Of a DNA stretch of 64,000 bases, positions 42,191-52,602 are shown piece after piece. A program made the translations under genes and the position numbers. Origin of the DNA: Maribacter stanieri (GTDB lineage: Bacteria; Bacteroidota; Bacteroidia; Flavobacteriales; Flavobacteriaceae); contig NZ_FOYX01000004.1 of assembly GCF_900112245.1 (NCBI RefSeq), forward strand, positions 62,001 to 126,000, read 5' to 3'. Position 1 is the first letter of the stretch; each line of letters opens with the position of its first letter. The notes under the pieces were generated by a model. The model did not search any database. It was given only the letters and a program-made list of their open reading frames with translations, and had not been told where the DNA came from.

Positions 42191-43273
42191 ATGGAAAATT
42201 CAAAACAAATGAGAACATGGTTGGATGACTTAAACCTAGACCATCCACTAGTAATAGCAGGGCCATGTAGTGCGGAAACAGAGGAACAAGTGTTAGGTAT
42301 AGCACGCTCCTTAAAAGATACCGATGTAAATTATTACAGAGCCGGTATCTGGAAACCACGTACTCGCCCAGGAAATTTTGAAGGAGTAGGCGCTTTAGGT
42401 CTTAAATGGCTTCAGAAAGTTAAGGCTGAAACAGGTATGAAAACAGCAACAGAGGTTGCTAACCGTGCGCACGTTGAATTGGCTTTAGAGCATGATATCG
42501 ATTTGTTATGGATCGGTGCAAGATCAACTGTTAGTCCGTTTATCATGCAGGAATTGGCAGATGCACTAAAAGGTACCGATAAGATTGTATTGGTGAAAAA
42601 TCCAGTAAATCCAGATTTAGCTTTGTGGTTAGGTGGTATCGAAAGATTGCACACTGCAGGTATCAAAAGATTAGGAGCAATTCATAGAGGATTTTCTACT
42701 TACGAAAAAACGAAGTATAGAAATATACCAGAATGGCAAATGGCTATTGATTTCAAAAACAAATTTCCAGATTTACCTTTAATAAACGATCCTTCGCATA
42801 TTACCGGTAATCGTGATATGATTTTTGATGTTTCGCAAACTGCCTTAGATTTGAATTTTGACGGTTTAATGATTGAAACACACCATGATCCAGATAATGC
42901 TTGGAGTGATGCTGCACAACAGGTTACCCCAGATAAATTGGTACAGATCATGAGAGATCTTAAAATTAGAAAAGAAAGTGATCCAGAAGCAGAGTACAAT
43001 TCTCAGTTGAGTAATTTAAGAGCTCAAATTGATGTTATTGACAGTCAGCTTATTGATACTTTAGGTAAAAGAATGAAAGTTTCTGACGGTATAGGTGAGC
43101 TTAAAAAGCAGAAAAACGTTGCCGTTCTTCAATCTAACAGATGGAATCAGATTTTAGGAGCTATGATTTTAGAAGGGGAAAGTAAAGGACTTAGTGAAGA
43201 GTTTATTCTTCGTATGTTCAAAGCTATTCACCAAGAATCTATAAATCATCAAGAGAAGATAGTAAACGCGTAA
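42191..43273 (+). CDS. Bifunctional DAHP synthase / chorismate mutase
   Basis: 360 residues. Residues 1-265 are a 3-deoxy-7-phosphoheptulonate synthase of the AroA-beta/KDO8P-like branch: VIAGPCSAETEEQ, YRAGIWKPRTRPGNFEG, LIPLINDPSH-type block (PLINDPSHITGNRD) and IETHHDPDNAWSDAAQ. Residues about 275-360 form an AroQ chorismate mutase (LRAQIDVIDSQLIDTLGKRM). One chain thus carries the first shikimate step and the branch-point step; such fusions are known to let prephenate or chorismate control the synthase. It closes the Phe/Tyr operon. Confidence 0.95.
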   Translation: MENSKQMRTWLDDLNLDHPLVIAGPCSAETEEQVLGIARSLKDTDVNYYRAGIWKPRTRPGNFEGVGALGLKWLQKVKAETGMKTATEVANRAHVELALEHDIDLLWIGARSTVSPFIMQELADALKGTDKIVLVKNPVNPDLALWLGGIERLHTAGIKRLGAIHRGFSTYEKTKYRNIPEWQMAIDFKNKFPDLPLINDPSHITGNRDMIFDVSQTALDLNFDGLMIETHHDPDNAWSDAAQQVTPDKLVQIMRDLKIRKESDPEAEYNSQLSNLRAQIDVIDSQLIDTLGKRMKVSDGIGELKKQKNVAVLQSNRWNQILGAMILEGESKGLSEEFILRMFKAIHQESINHQEKIVNA

Positions 43274-43298
43274 AATTTGCTCAATTTCATAAATATAA

Positions 43299-43326
43299 AA
43301 CATCCGCACATTGCGGATGTTTTTTT
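43299..43326 (+). terminator. Terminator of the pheA-tyrA operon
   Basis: Stem ACATCCGC / GCGGATGT with a loop of about 5 nt, then T6. Confidence 0.9.
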
Positions 43327-43375
43327 GTGGCTAATTTAAAATTGTAAGAAAAGGTATACGTTTTAACAATATACG

Positions 43376-43391
43376 TAACGGTCATCCGTTA
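43376..43391 (+). promoter_or_regulatory. Small hairpin and ATACGT repeats upstream of the OmpA-type gene
   Basis: TAACGG-TCAT-CCGTTA is a perfect 6-bp hairpin with a tetraloop, 35 nt before the OmpA start. Just upstream TATACGT occurs twice (43355 onward and about 43370). It may be a regulator-binding site or an mRNA 5' structure; nothing more can be said. Confidence 0.3.
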
Positions 43392-43426
43392 GGGGTTTAT
43401 AAAATCATTTTAACCAAACCAAGAGT

Positions 43427-45517
43427 ATGAAAAAAGTATTATTAGTAGGTATTATGTTGATTGCATCAATATCGGCAAAAGCACAATCCTATATAGGCTA
43501 TTTGACCGATAACTATAGTGGTGTAAATAGTGTAATCTCTAACCCTGCGAATATAGCGGATTCTCGTTTTAAGACAGATATCAATTTAGTAGGTGCAAGT
43601 GCATTTTTAGCCAATGATTATATAGGGGTAGGTTTCTCGGAATTAGTTTCTAGTGATTTTGACTATGATACTGACGCCAATTTAATGCTGTCAAGCAATA
43701 ATAACTTCTCGGGCAACGTAGATATATTAGGTCCATCCTTTATGTTTAATGTAGGTAGAACATCATCTATAGCCGTTTTTACAAGAGCAAGAAGTTTTGT
43801 TACAGGTAATGAATTTAACGGTGAAAGTCTAGATGATCTTGATGACAGTATAGATGAGAGTCAAGATTTTATTGTAAACGAAGGAGATTTCTTTGCATCA
43901 GGTCACGGTTGGGCAGAAGCAGGTCTTACCTATGCACAAGAGTTGATGAATAAAGAAGAACATTTCTTAAAAGGCGGTCTTTCTTTAAAGTATTTAAAAG
44001 GTTTTGGTAATGCATATGTTACAGGTAGAAATGTAACTATAGATTATGATGCCGACGGTGCAACATTGCCTGATAGCTCAACTATAGGAACTTTAGAATC
44101 TACAGGTGATTTAATTTATGGTCGTGCAGATGATTATGATGATGATAATTACGAGTATGAAGTACCAAATGCAAAAGGTTTTGGTGTCGATTTAGGTTTT
44201 GTATATGAATGGAGACCTAATTACGAAGACTATGTGGTTACAGGCGCAGACGGTGAAAAAACCGTTATGAAGGATAAGAATAAATACAAGCTTAAACTAG
44301 GCTTGTCTCTTACTGATATTGGGTCGGTTAATTATAAGGGTAGTTTAATTGATAATTACAATATCAACAACACCATTACCCAAGATGATTATGACAATAT
44401 TGAAGATTCTGATGATTTACAGAACCTATATACGTTTACACAAGCTACAGAAGATATGAAAGCTGGTTTACCAACTGCCCTTCATTTTAACGCAGATTGG
44501 AATATTAAGAGCAATTTCTATTTAAATTTCAATACAGATTTATCAATGCGTTCTGCTGGTGAAAATGTTTTAAGAACAGCAAATGTGTTTTCATTGACGC
44601 CACGTTTTGAAAGCAAATGGTTCAGTTTCTATTTGCCGGTTAGCAGCTATCAATATAACGGACTTCAAATAGGTGCAGGTTTACGTGCGGGTCCACTTTA
44701 CATTGGTTCAGGTTCTCTAATATCTACATTTACTAAGAATGAGATTCAAGGAGCAGATGTGTATGCAGGTTTGAAAATACCGGTATATTATGGTCGGCCT
44801 AAAGATTCTGATGGTGATGGTATTCCTAATAAAGAAGATGGTTGTCCTAAAAAAGCAGGACCAATTGAAAATAATGGTTGCCCATGGGGTGATACTGATG
44901 GAGATTCTGTAATGGATAATGAAGATAAATGTCCAGAAGAAGCAGGTCCAGTAGAAAATAACGGATGCCCATGGGGTGATACTGATGGCGATACTATATT
45001 GGATAATGAAGATCAATGTCCAGATGAGGCAGGTCCGGTAGAGAATAATGGTTGTCCTTGGGCAGATTCTGATGGCGATTCGGTTATAGATAAAGATGAT
45101 GAATGTCCTAATGAAATGGGTACAGTTGCAAACAATGGTTGTCCAGAGCCAGTAGTTACTGCTGAGGTTCAAAAGTCTTTGAACGAGTATGCAAAAACAA
45201 TTTTGTTTACGACAGGAAAATCTACGCTTAAAGATGAATCTACACCAGTGTTGGTAGATATTATTGGGATATTAAATGAATACCCAAATGCTAACTTCAC
45301 AATTGAAGGGCATACCGACAGTATAGGTTCTGAAGCTACCAATCAAAAACTATCGGAGAAAAGAGCACAAGCCGTATTGCAGTTTTTAATTACTGGAGGT
45401 ATTTCACCATCAAGGTTAACTGCTATCGGTTATGGGGAAAGTAAGCCAATCGCTACCAACATGTACAAAGATGGTAGACAGAAAAATAGACGCGTTGAAA
45501 TAAATTTAGCGCAATAG
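43427..45517 (+). CDS. DUF5723/OmpA family outer-membrane protein with TSP type-3 repeats
   Basis: 696 residues. Signal peptide 1-20, a beta-barrel region (about 20-455) with the DUF5723-like opening [18 protein letters not shown], four calcium-binding thrombospondin type-3 repeats (about 460-573; D-D-GD--N-ED-CP pattern), and an OmpA C-terminal peptidoglycan-binding domain (about 580-696; [24 protein letters not shown]). It probably anchors the outer membrane to peptidoglycan. Single-gene unit with terminators on both sides. Confidence 0.9.
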   Translation: MKKVLLVGIMLIASISAKAQSYIGYLTDNYSGVNSVISNPANIADSRFKTDINLVGASAFLANDYIGVGFSELVSSDFDYDTDANLMLSSNNNFSGNVDILGPSFMFNVGRTSSIAVFTRARSFVTGNEFNGESLDDLDDSIDESQDFIVNEGDFFASGHGWAEAGLTYAQELMNKEEHFLKGGLSLKYLKGFGNAYVTGRNVTIDYDADGATLPDSSTIGTLESTGDLIYGRADDYDDDNYEYEVPNAKGFGVDLGFVYEWRPNYEDYVVTGADGEKTVMKDKNKYKLKLGLSLTDIGSVNYKGSLIDNYNINNTITQDDYDNIEDSDDLQNLYTFTQATEDMKAGLPTALHFNADWNIKSNFYLNFNTDLSMRSAGENVLRTANVFSLTPRFESKWFSFYLPVSSYQYNGLQIGAGLRAGPLYIGSGSLISTFTKNEIQGADVYAGLKIPVYYGRPKDSDGDGIPNKEDGCPKKAGPIENNGCPWGDTDGDSVMDNEDKCPEEAGPVENNGCPWGDTDGDTILDNEDQCPDEAGPVENNGCPWADSDGDSVIDKDDECPNEMGTVANNGCPEPVVTAEVQKSLNEYAKTILFTTGKSTLKDESTPVLVDIIGILNEYPNANFTIEGHTDSIGSEATNQKLSEKRAQAVLQFLITGGISPSRLTAIGYGESKPIATNMYKDGRQKNRRVEINLAQ
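44804..45147 (+). repeat. Coding tandem repeat (TSP type-3 units)
   Basis: Four units of about 33-35 codons with strongly similar DNA, each carrying GGTTGTCC/GGATGCCC and GATGGCGAT-type segments. Near-identical middle units (from about 44890 and 45000) point to recent duplication and possible length variation between strains. Confidence 0.8.
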
Positions 45518-45537
45518 TAATAGAGTATATTTAATAA

Positions 45538-45568
45538 AAAAGCCCGGTCAATTGACCGGGCTTTTTTT
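45538..45568. terminator. Bidirectional terminator between OmpA-type gene and leftward orphan
   Basis: Stem AAAAGCCCGGTCA / TGACCGGGCTTTT with an ATT-centred loop, A-run before and T7 after. It lies between convergent genes. Confidence 0.92.
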
Positions 45569-45578
45569 ATGTGTTCAT

Positions 45579-46019
45579 TTATCTTTTAAAAATATAACGG
45601 GTAATAAAAATACCTGAAGAATCACCTTTACCACCGTCACTTTCAACAGCGCTAGTTACAAATGCGAGTTCCCATCCTTCGGCAACCATTGCATTTATCT
45701 TTGAAGTTATAACGGCATCATTGGCAGCTATATTCTGAAAACGGATGCCTCCAATATTGAAGAAATTTAAAAGTTTGGTTTCGTCAAAATCTCTTACCCT
45801 AATTTCATCTCTTTTAGATTTGTTACGGCTATTGTCATCTTCGGTTTGGGTTGTGGTAAATTCAGCATAATCCTTTTCTTCATTACCATCTATAATTCTA
45901 GAGCGTCCCATTCCACTTGATACGATAGATTCTACACTTGTAATAACTTTAAACTCTTGTGCGCTTAAACTTAGGGCGCCACTGAAAATTAATAGAAGAC
46001 TAAAAATACTTTTTTTCAT
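45579..46019 (-). CDS. Secreted protein of unknown function
   Basis: 146 residues from the ATG at 46019, which opens a signal peptide (MKKSIFSLLLIFSGALSLSAQ). An in-frame ATG 54 nt upstream would add a charged, non-signal stretch and is rejected. The mature part has VITSVESIVSSGMGRSRII, a charged linker (about residues 50-80) and a C-terminal domain ending AMVAEGWELAFVTSAVES...FITRYIFKR, which resembles small DUF4177-like beta folds. No function can be assigned. Confidence 0.7.
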   Translation of the reverse strand: MKKSIFSLLLIFSGALSLSAQEFKVITSVESIVSSGMGRSRIIDGNEEKDYAEFTTTQTEDDNSRNKSKRDEIRVRDFDETKLLNFFNIGGIRFQNIAANDAVITSKINAMVAEGWELAFVTSAVESDGGKGDSSGIFITRYIFKR

Positions 46020-46154
46020 GATTTTGGTTTTTAATGATTGGTCATCTTTTCGATGATTATGAATTACTAACACTTCAAAACATGTTTAATTGCATTTAAA
46101 AGCCTGAAATTTATTGTTATATAAATTTTGGACTTGATAAGAATGAGTAAAAGA

Positions 46155-46193
46155 AATAAAAAAGACCCGATGTTTTTGGCATCGGGTCTTTAT
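46155..46193 (-). terminator. Terminator of the leftward 46212-47024 gene
   Basis: Stem AAAGACCCGATG / CATCGGGTCTTT; on the minus strand it is followed by a T-rich run (complement of AAATAAAAAA), as expected for the gene ending at 46212. Confidence 0.85.
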
Positions 46194-46211
46194 ATAAAAT
46201 ATGTTGTTTTT

Positions 46212-47024
46212 CTATTGAATAGAGAAATCAAATACAGATTGATTCTCTCTACCTTGAGGTACTTGACCTTGGTAAATAAAGCAATATTCACCTGGCTCTA
46301 ACGAATCAGGAGTAACTTTGAATTTATTTCCTTCAATTTCCTCGATAGCGAAGTTAAGGGCGTATTTAGGGTCTATACCACTACTACTAGTGATCCAGCT
46401 ACTTTTACCTGTAATAACTTCTCTAAGATTCTTTTTCTCTTTTACGGTAAGTTTTACCAAAACAAACTCGTTAGGGTTACTTGCCATTCTAAACCACCAG
46501 TTAAAAATACCTGCATCGCTACCTTGGTTGTTTTGCATATTATCAACTTGAGTAACACTAGGGTCAAAAATAAAAGTAAATTCAGGTTGACTTTGACGAA
46601 TAACGTTATTAGATTGTGTTTTTGGTAATTGTGCTTTTTGTTTAGCGTTGATTAGACCAGAAACCAATTTTTGTGCAACTTGGTTAGAGTTAGCTCCAGA
46701 AAATACACTTGGTTGAACCAATTTGTCTTCACCACTTACATCAGTATAATATATGCCAGTTTTGGACATTGTGTTCTGTTTAGACTTATCCATAATTAAA
46801 GACAAAACTTCAGAAGAAACACCTGCATTTTTCATGGCACCTAAAGCAGTAATAGAAGCATCGAATTTTACATCAGAAGTGTTTATTTTATCAATAATCA
46901 TATAATCGTCGAAGCCAAGCTCGACCATTTGTACTACAGATTCGTTTGTAATTGTCTCCTGGGCTGCCCCAAAAGTAAACGCTGATAAGGTTAGCGTCAG
47001 CAATAAATTTTTAACGGATTTCAT
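46212..47024 (-). CDS. Secreted protein of unknown function
   Basis: 270 residues with a signal peptide (MKSVKNLLLTLTLSAFTFGAAQ). Residues about 25-85 (ESVVQMVELGFDDYMIIDKI, LGAMKNAGVSSEVLSLIMDK) look like a repeated helical motif of the kind seen in small SHOCT/UBA-like segments that sense short targets. The rest (90-270) is probably a beta domain with FTFIFDPSV and EPGEYCFIYQG. I do not recognise a named family. The gene is alone, leftward, divergent from rsgA. Confidence 0.7.
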   Translation of the reverse strand: MKSVKNLLLTLTLSAFTFGAAQETITNESVVQMVELGFDDYMIIDKINTSDVKFDASITALGAMKNAGVSSEVLSLIMDKSKQNTMSKTGIYYTDVSGEDKLVQPSVFSGANSNQVAQKLVSGLINAKQKAQLPKTQSNNVIRQSQPEFTFIFDPSVTQVDNMQNNQGSDAGIFNWWFRMASNPNEFVLVKLTVKEKKNLREVITGKSSWITSSSGIDPKYALNFAIEEIEGNKFKVTPDSLEPGEYCFIYQGQVPQGRENQSVFDFSIQ

Positions 47025-47131
47025 TTTCTTGATTTTGGTTATTATTTAATGTTATAGTTCTAAATCCAAATTTATGTTAATTTTTATATTTAAAGCAGTT
47101 ACTTTGTATAAAAGGAAGGTATTTTGGATAA

Positions 47132-48085
47132 ATGGTAGGAATTGTATACAAATCTACGGGAAGTTGGTACACTGTTAAGGCAGATGATGGCGATTTTTAT
47201 GAGTGTAGAATCAAAGGAAAGTTTAGGATAAAAGGTATAAAAAGTACAAATCCTGTTGCGGTTGGGGACTATGTGCGTTTTGAAGTGGAGACTACTGGCG
47301 ATGATACCTTTGGTATTATTAATGAAATAGAAGATCGTAAAAATTATATCATTCGTAAATCTGTTAACCTATCTAAGCAGACCCATATTATAGCGGCCAA
47401 TTTAGATCAAGTATTTTTATTGGTAACATTGAACAATCCGCCAACCTATCCGGTTTTTATAGATCGATTTTTAATTACGGCCGAGGCATACGAAATTCCT
47501 GCGATTTTACTATTCAATAAAGTAGATACCTATACACCAGAAGAGTTAGATGAAATTAAATTCTTAGCGGCATTATACCGAAAAATAGGGTATACCTGTA
47601 TTGGCATTTCAGCAGCGACAGGAAAAAATGTAGACAAGGTAAAAGAAATGATGGAAGGTAAAACCTCAATGTTTTCTGGACATTCGGGTGTTGGTAAGTC
47701 TACATTAGTAAATACTATTGAGCCTAATTTAGATATAAAAACAAAACAGATTTCTGAGCAACATTTACAAGGTCAGCATACGACTACGTTTGCAGAAATG
47801 TTCGATTTAAGTTTTGATGCCCGTATTATAGATACGCCTGGAATAAAAGGGTTTGGTATCGTTGATATGGAAAAAGAAGAAATAGGGAACTATTTTCCAG
47901 AGTTTTTTAAATTGAAACAAGAATGTAAGTTTAATAATTGTATTCATGTAGATGAGCCAAAATGTGCCGTTAAAGATGCTTTAGAAACAGGTGATATAGC
48001 TTGGAGCAGGTACAATAGTTACCTGCAAATGATAAAGGGAGAAGAAGAGCATTACAGAGTAGATATACATGATGATAAGAAATGA
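47132..48085 (+). CDS. rsgA: Ribosome small subunit-dependent GTPase A
   Basis: 317 residues. An N-terminal OB fold, then a circularly permuted GTPase with G4 (LLFNKVD) before G1 (GHSGVGKST) and G3 (DTPGIKGFG), and a C-terminal zinc motif CKFNNCIHVDEPKC. It matures the 30S subunit. It overlaps dtd by 4 nt. Confidence 0.97.
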   Translation: MVGIVYKSTGSWYTVKADDGDFYECRIKGKFRIKGIKSTNPVAVGDYVRFEVETTGDDTFGIINEIEDRKNYIIRKSVNLSKQTHIIAANLDQVFLLVTLNNPPTYPVFIDRFLITAEAYEIPAILLFNKVDTYTPEELDEIKFLAALYRKIGYTCIGISAATGKNVDKVKEMMEGKTSMFSGHSGVGKSTLVNTIEPNLDIKTKQISEQHLQGQHTTTFAEMFDLSFDARIIDTPGIKGFGIVDMEKEEIGNYFPEFFKLKQECKFNNCIHVDEPKCAVKDALETGDIAWSRYNSYLQMIKGEEEHYRVDIHDDKK

Positions 48086-48534
48086 GAGCAGTAATACAAC
48101 GTGCATCAAAAGCCAGTGTAACGGTTAATGGAGAAAAGATAAGCGCCATTGAGGAAGGTGTTTTAATACTTATCGGAATTGAAAATTTAGATACCCAAGA
48201 AGATATTGATTGGCTCACGAATAAAATAGTCAATCTCCGTATTTTTAATGATGAAGAAGGGGTAATGAACAATTCTCTACTAGAAACAAACGGAGATGCT
48301 ATTGTGGTAAGTCAGTTTACCTTGCATGCAAGTACAAAAAAAGGAAATCGCCCATCTTATATAAAAGCAGCAAGACCAGAAGTAGCTATTCCACTTTACG
48401 AAGCTTTTATTGCTACCCTAGAATCTAAAATGGATAAAAAAGTTGGTACAGGTGTATTTGGAGCAGATATGAAAGTTGAGTTACTGAATGATGGTCCTGT
48501 TACAATTTTGATAGATACTAAAGATAAAACTTAG
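48082..48534 (+). CDS. dtd: D-aminoacyl-tRNA deacylase
   Basis: 150 residues. The active-site SQFTLHA and the cross-subunit G-P motif in NDGPVTILID (usually NxGPVT) identify DTD, which removes D-amino acids from mischarged tRNA. Start ATG overlaps the rsgA stop (ATGA), so the two translation-quality genes are coupled. Confidence 0.97.
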   Translation: MRAVIQRASKASVTVNGEKISAIEEGVLILIGIENLDTQEDIDWLTNKIVNLRIFNDEEGVMNNSLLETNGDAIVVSQFTLHASTKKGNRPSYIKAARPEVAIPLYEAFIATLESKMDKKVGTGVFGADMKVELLNDGPVTILIDTKDKT

Positions 48535-48613
48535 GGTACAATAATTTTTCTGTAAATTTTTGTAAGAAATATACTGTTTTTGTCGTTAAGATAGAAACCA
48601 GCTTACCAAACTT

Positions 48614-50506
48614 ATGCGCTTATCTTTTTTTCTGTTCTTCTTCGCGATAACTCATATCGCGATTGCCCAAAAATACAGTTTTTCTAAAATAGAACCCTCC
48701 TTTTTAAAAAATTCAGATGCTGTTGTTCGTTTAGATGAAAGTACTGTTTTAGTTAAATCTTCTGATTTTATGGAAGTTACATCTAAAAGAGTGGTCACCG
48801 TATTAAATGAAAGTGGTTCTAAGCATGTAAATGCCAAAGTGTTTTATGACAACGAGACCTCGATAAAGGATCTTGAAGCCATAATACTTGATGCTAATGG
48901 CAAAGAAATAGAAAAGTTTAAAGAAAAGGATTTCATTGACCAAACTGCTACTGGTGAAGGAACTTTGTATTCTGATTCTAGAGTAAAATATCTCAGATAC
49001 ACTCCTACTAAATATCCTTATACAGTTGTTTTAACCGAAAAGCATACAACATCTGATACAGCGTTTATGCCACGTTGGTTTTTTATGGATGGTTATAGAC
49101 TAAGTGTTGAAAAAAGTGAATTCAATTTGAATTTGCCTTCAACAATTAAATATAGATATAAGGAAAATAATCTTGCAGATTATAATGTGATACGTTCAGA
49201 AATAGAATCTGGCGTAAACTATACAGCGGTAAATTTAAAAGCATTAGAGTCAGAAGATTTTGATCCTGAGTTTATAGAATTTGCACCTAATGTACAATTC
49301 GCACTTGAAGATTTTCATTTAAAAGGGGTAGAGGGTCATGCAACTTCATGGAAAGAATTTGGAGGTTGGATATACAATTCTCTATTAAAGGGGCGAGGGG
49401 AACTTAACGCTTCAACCATTCAAAAAGTACAGACTTTAGTTAGGGGAATAGAGGACCCAAAAGAAAAGATAAAAATAGTATATCAATTTGTTCAGGATAA
49501 CACCAGGTATATCAGTGTACAAATGGGTATAGGTGGATGGGAGCCAATAAGCGCTATTGAAGTAGATAGAGTCAAGTATGGTGATTGTAAAGGTCTTACT
49601 AATTATACAATGGCTTTGCTGAAAGCAGTTGGTATAGAGTCATATTATACTATTGTTTCGGCAGGTCCAAATATGCGAAGTTTAGATTATGACTTTCCGT
49701 CTTTACAAGGTAATCATGCTTTTTTGAACGTACCATTGGTCGATGAGGAAATTTGGTTAGAATGTACCAGTCAAGTAGTACCTGCAAATTTTTCAGGAAC
49801 ATTTACAGATAATAGGTATGTATTAAAAGTGGGTCCTGATGGTGGTGAAATGGTAAAGTCTAGGCAGTATACATCTGAACAAAGTAAACAGATGACTACG
49901 GCAAATATAATAATAGGAGAAAGTGAAATTAATGCGCAGTTAAAGATAAAAAGTACTGGTATACAGTACAATCAAAAATATGGCTTGTCGAATGATAGTA
50001 AAGAAGATGTGGAGAAGTACTACAAACGTCATTGGGATTACATAAATGATGTACATATTCTAAACCATGATATAGTAAATGACAAGGATAATATTGAAAC
50101 AATCGAGAACATAGATATAAAAACATCTGGATATCTGTCAAAAGCAGGTGACCGCCTTCTTTTTGCTCCAAACATGTTGAATAGAAACGAATATGTGCCC
50201 AAAAGGGATAAAGAGAGAAACCGAGATATAGTTATTAATAGAGGGTATTTAGATGAAGATGAATTTATAATAGAAATACCAAATGGTTATGAAATAGAAT
50301 CTTCATTAAAGCCAGTAAAATTAAAAAATGATTTTGGTGAATTTGAAGTCAATGTAGAACAATTATCAGAATCTACATTACATTTCAAAAGGAGATTATT
50401 AATGAAGCCTGGTAAATTCTCAAAAACCAGTTATAATGATTATCGAGATTTTAGAAAGACCATTTCTAGAGTAGACGCATCAAAAATTGTACTTATTAAA
50501 ATATAA
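48614..50506 (+). CDS. DUF3857/transglutaminase-like exported protein, catalytic triad intact
   Basis: 630 residues. Signal peptide (1-18, AIAQ), DUF3857 beta domain (about 40-240), transglutaminase-like core with Cys325 in YGDCKG, His368 in GNHAFLN and an acidic third residue in WLECTSQ, and a C-terminal beta domain (about 500-630). The triad makes this paralog a likely active cysteine peptidase or acyltransferase in the periplasm. It is the first of three tandem paralogs; the next begins 5 nt later. Confidence 0.85.
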   Translation: MRLSFFLFFFAITHIAIAQKYSFSKIEPSFLKNSDAVVRLDESTVLVKSSDFMEVTSKRVVTVLNESGSKHVNAKVFYDNETSIKDLEAIILDANGKEIEKFKEKDFIDQTATGEGTLYSDSRVKYLRYTPTKYPYTVVLTEKHTTSDTAFMPRWFFMDGYRLSVEKSEFNLNLPSTIKYRYKENNLADYNVIRSEIESGVNYTAVNLKALESEDFDPEFIEFAPNVQFALEDFHLKGVEGHATSWKEFGGWIYNSLLKGRGELNASTIQKVQTLVRGIEDPKEKIKIVYQFVQDNTRYISVQMGIGGWEPISAIEVDRVKYGDCKGLTNYTMALLKAVGIESYYTIVSAGPNMRSLDYDFPSLQGNHAFLNVPLVDEEIWLECTSQVVPANFSGTFTDNRYVLKVGPDGGEMVKSRQYTSEQSKQMTTANIIIGESEINAQLKIKSTGIQYNQKYGLSNDSKEDVEKYYKRHWDYINDVHILNHDIVNDKDNIETIENIDIKTSGYLSKAGDRLLFAPNMLNRNEYVPKRDKERNRDIVINRGYLDEDEFIIEIPNGYEIESSLKPVKLKNDFGEFEVNVEQLSESTLHFKRRLLMKPGKFSKTSYNDYRDFRKTISRVDASKIVLIKI

Positions 50507-50511
50507 AATTA

Positions 50512-52530
50512 ATGAAATTATTTTTTTCAATCACCTTAGCTTTTATTTCATTTTCAATAAATGCACAATCTAGTGCCGTAAAGTTTGGAAAGGTTTCAAT
50601 GGAGCAAGTTGCTCAGAAACTACATGCTGTTGATAGTGATTCAGAGGCAGCAATATTATATAAAAAAGAAAGACTTTTTTACAATTATTCTTCTGGCAAA
50701 GGATTTAATACAACCAGAGAAGTCCATCTAAGAATTAAAATTTATAACAAGGCTGGTTTAGATTGGGCTACTAAAGTAGTATCCTTATATACCTCTAATT
50801 CTGGGGAACAAAAAATATATAATATTAAAGGGTTTACATATAATCTTGTTAATGGTAAAATAGAAGAAAGTAAGCTTAAAAAAGAAGGGATTTTTTTAGA
50901 AAATGTAAGTAAATATCGCAACAGTGTTTCTATCACTATGCCGAATGTGAAGGTGGGTAGTGTAATGGATATAAGATATGACATTAGTTCTGATATGGTA
51001 GGTTATATGGATGATTTTACTTTACAATACGGTATACCTTTAGATTATGTAGAATTAAGCGTAGAGGTGCCAGAGTATTTTAATTTTAAAAGATTTACAA
51101 AAGGTTTTTATCCTATATCATTAAAAGAATCTCAAAAGAATCGAAAAATCAATTATAATTATAAAACAAAAAGAGACGATAGTTTTGGGTCTGTTGGGTC
51201 AAAATCAACAAACCAGTTGGCTGAACTTGAATTTTTTGAGAAGCATTATGAAATCAACGCAGAAAATATACCTGCTCTAAAAGAGGTTGATTACACTAAT
51301 AATATTGAGAATTATAGAAGTGCAATTGTATTTGAACTAGAGTCAACAAAATTTCCAAACGCTGGTTTTAAAATATATAGTAAGTCTTGGGAAGATGTTG
51401 CAAATACAATTTATAAGTACGATGATTTTGGGGAACAAGTTAGTAAGAATAGATTTTATAGAAATGACTTAGACGTGCTTATAGCGGAAAATAAAGATGC
51501 TAAATTGTTGATATCTGAGATTTATAAATATGTTCAGAATAGAATGAGTTGGAATGATTATTATGGTGTGGGTTGTAGTGTTGGTGTAAAGAAAGCATAT
51601 GAGGAGAAAAGGGGTAACGTTGCAGAAATAAATTTAATGCTAACATCTATGTTGCGATACGCGGGTATAAAAGCTAACCCTGTTTTAGTAAGTACAAAAT
51701 CTAATGGTATTCCTATTTTTCCTACCACCAGTGGTTTTAATTATGTTATAGCCGCCATAGAAAATGGTGAAGATTTTATTGTATTAGATGCTACTGAAAA
51801 AATGTTGGCAGTAAACGAGTTGCCAAGTCGAGCTATGAATTGGATGGGTCGATTAGTTAGAGAAGATGGTACTTCAAAAGAAGTTTCATTAGCGGCTAAA
51901 TCTATTTCTAATAAATTTGTTTTTATGCAAGCCAACATAAAGGAAGATGGCTTGATTGAAGGGGAAATGAAAATTCGTTTAAGTAATCATTTAGCTTTCG
52001 AGCATAGAATGGATAATCATGATAAAACCGAAGAGGAAATTTTTAATAATTCTTCATTATACCAAAATATAGAAGTAGATGATTTTGAGCTAAAAAATGG
52101 CAAAGCTCCAGATCAGCCTTTAGAGTATTCTTTGTCGTTTATTAATGATGAACAAATAGAGGTAATTGATGACAAATTATATTTCAATCCATTATTATTT
52201 TTAAGCTTAAATGAAAATCCTTTTAAATTAGATTCAAGAGAATACCCTATCGATTTTAATTATCCTTCTTCCAGTAAGGTGAGCATAACTTACACCATCC
52301 CTGATGGTTATAAGGTAGAATCTTTGCCAGAGAAAATAACAATAGGGCTACCTGATAAAATTGGCACTTTTAACTTCGCTATTAAACAAAATGGAAATCT
52401 ATTACAGGTTGTTAGCACCACAAAGATTCAAGAAGCATTAATACCTGCTTTTTATTATGAATCTTTAAAGGAGTTTTATAATCAAATGGTACTGAAACAG
52501 ACAGAAAAAATTGTTTTGTCAAGAGTATAA
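50512..52530 (+). CDS. DUF3857/transglutaminase-like exported protein, catalytic Cys absent
   Basis: 672 residues, signal peptide (ending SINAQ). It has the same DUF3857-core-C-terminal order as the gene before it. At the catalytic site the GDC motif is replaced by GNVAE (near residue 367) and the His position reads FNYVIA, while the acid LDATEK remains. By sequence it cannot use a cysteine-histidine mechanism, so a binding or structural role is more likely. Coupled to the upstream paralog. Confidence 0.82.
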   Translation: MKLFFSITLAFISFSINAQSSAVKFGKVSMEQVAQKLHAVDSDSEAAILYKKERLFYNYSSGKGFNTTREVHLRIKIYNKAGLDWATKVVSLYTSNSGEQKIYNIKGFTYNLVNGKIEESKLKKEGIFLENVSKYRNSVSITMPNVKVGSVMDIRYDISSDMVGYMDDFTLQYGIPLDYVELSVEVPEYFNFKRFTKGFYPISLKESQKNRKINYNYKTKRDDSFGSVGSKSTNQLAELEFFEKHYEINAENIPALKEVDYTNNIENYRSAIVFELESTKFPNAGFKIYSKSWEDVANTIYKYDDFGEQVSKNRFYRNDLDVLIAENKDAKLLISEIYKYVQNRMSWNDYYGVGCSVGVKKAYEEKRGNVAEINLMLTSMLRYAGIKANPVLVSTKSNGIPIFPTTSGFNYVIAAIENGEDFIVLDATEKMLAVNELPSRAMNWMGRLVREDGTSKEVSLAAKSISNKFVFMQANIKEDGLIEGEMKIRLSNHLAFEHRMDNHDKTEEEIFNNSSLYQNIEVDDFELKNGKAPDQPLEYSLSFINDEQIEVIDDKLYFNPLLFLSLNENPFKLDSREYPIDFNYPSSSKVSITYTIPDGYKVESLPEKITIGLPDKIGTFNFAIKQNGNLLQVVSTTKIQEALIPAFYYESLKEFYNQMVLKQTEKIVLSRV

Positions 52531-52602
52531 ATGTTGTAGAGATTAACTTAAATAGTATTTAAGTAAGTGTTTGTTAATTTGTATTTTAAATAAGAAATAA
52601 TA

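Noticed and set aside
44717-45172. Leftward 151-codon frame opposite the OmpA-type gene
   Set aside because: It is the antisense shadow of the TSP type-3 repeats.
46020-46073. 18-residue extension of the leftward secreted protein
   Set aside because: It would place a charged stretch before the signal peptide; start 46019 is preferred.
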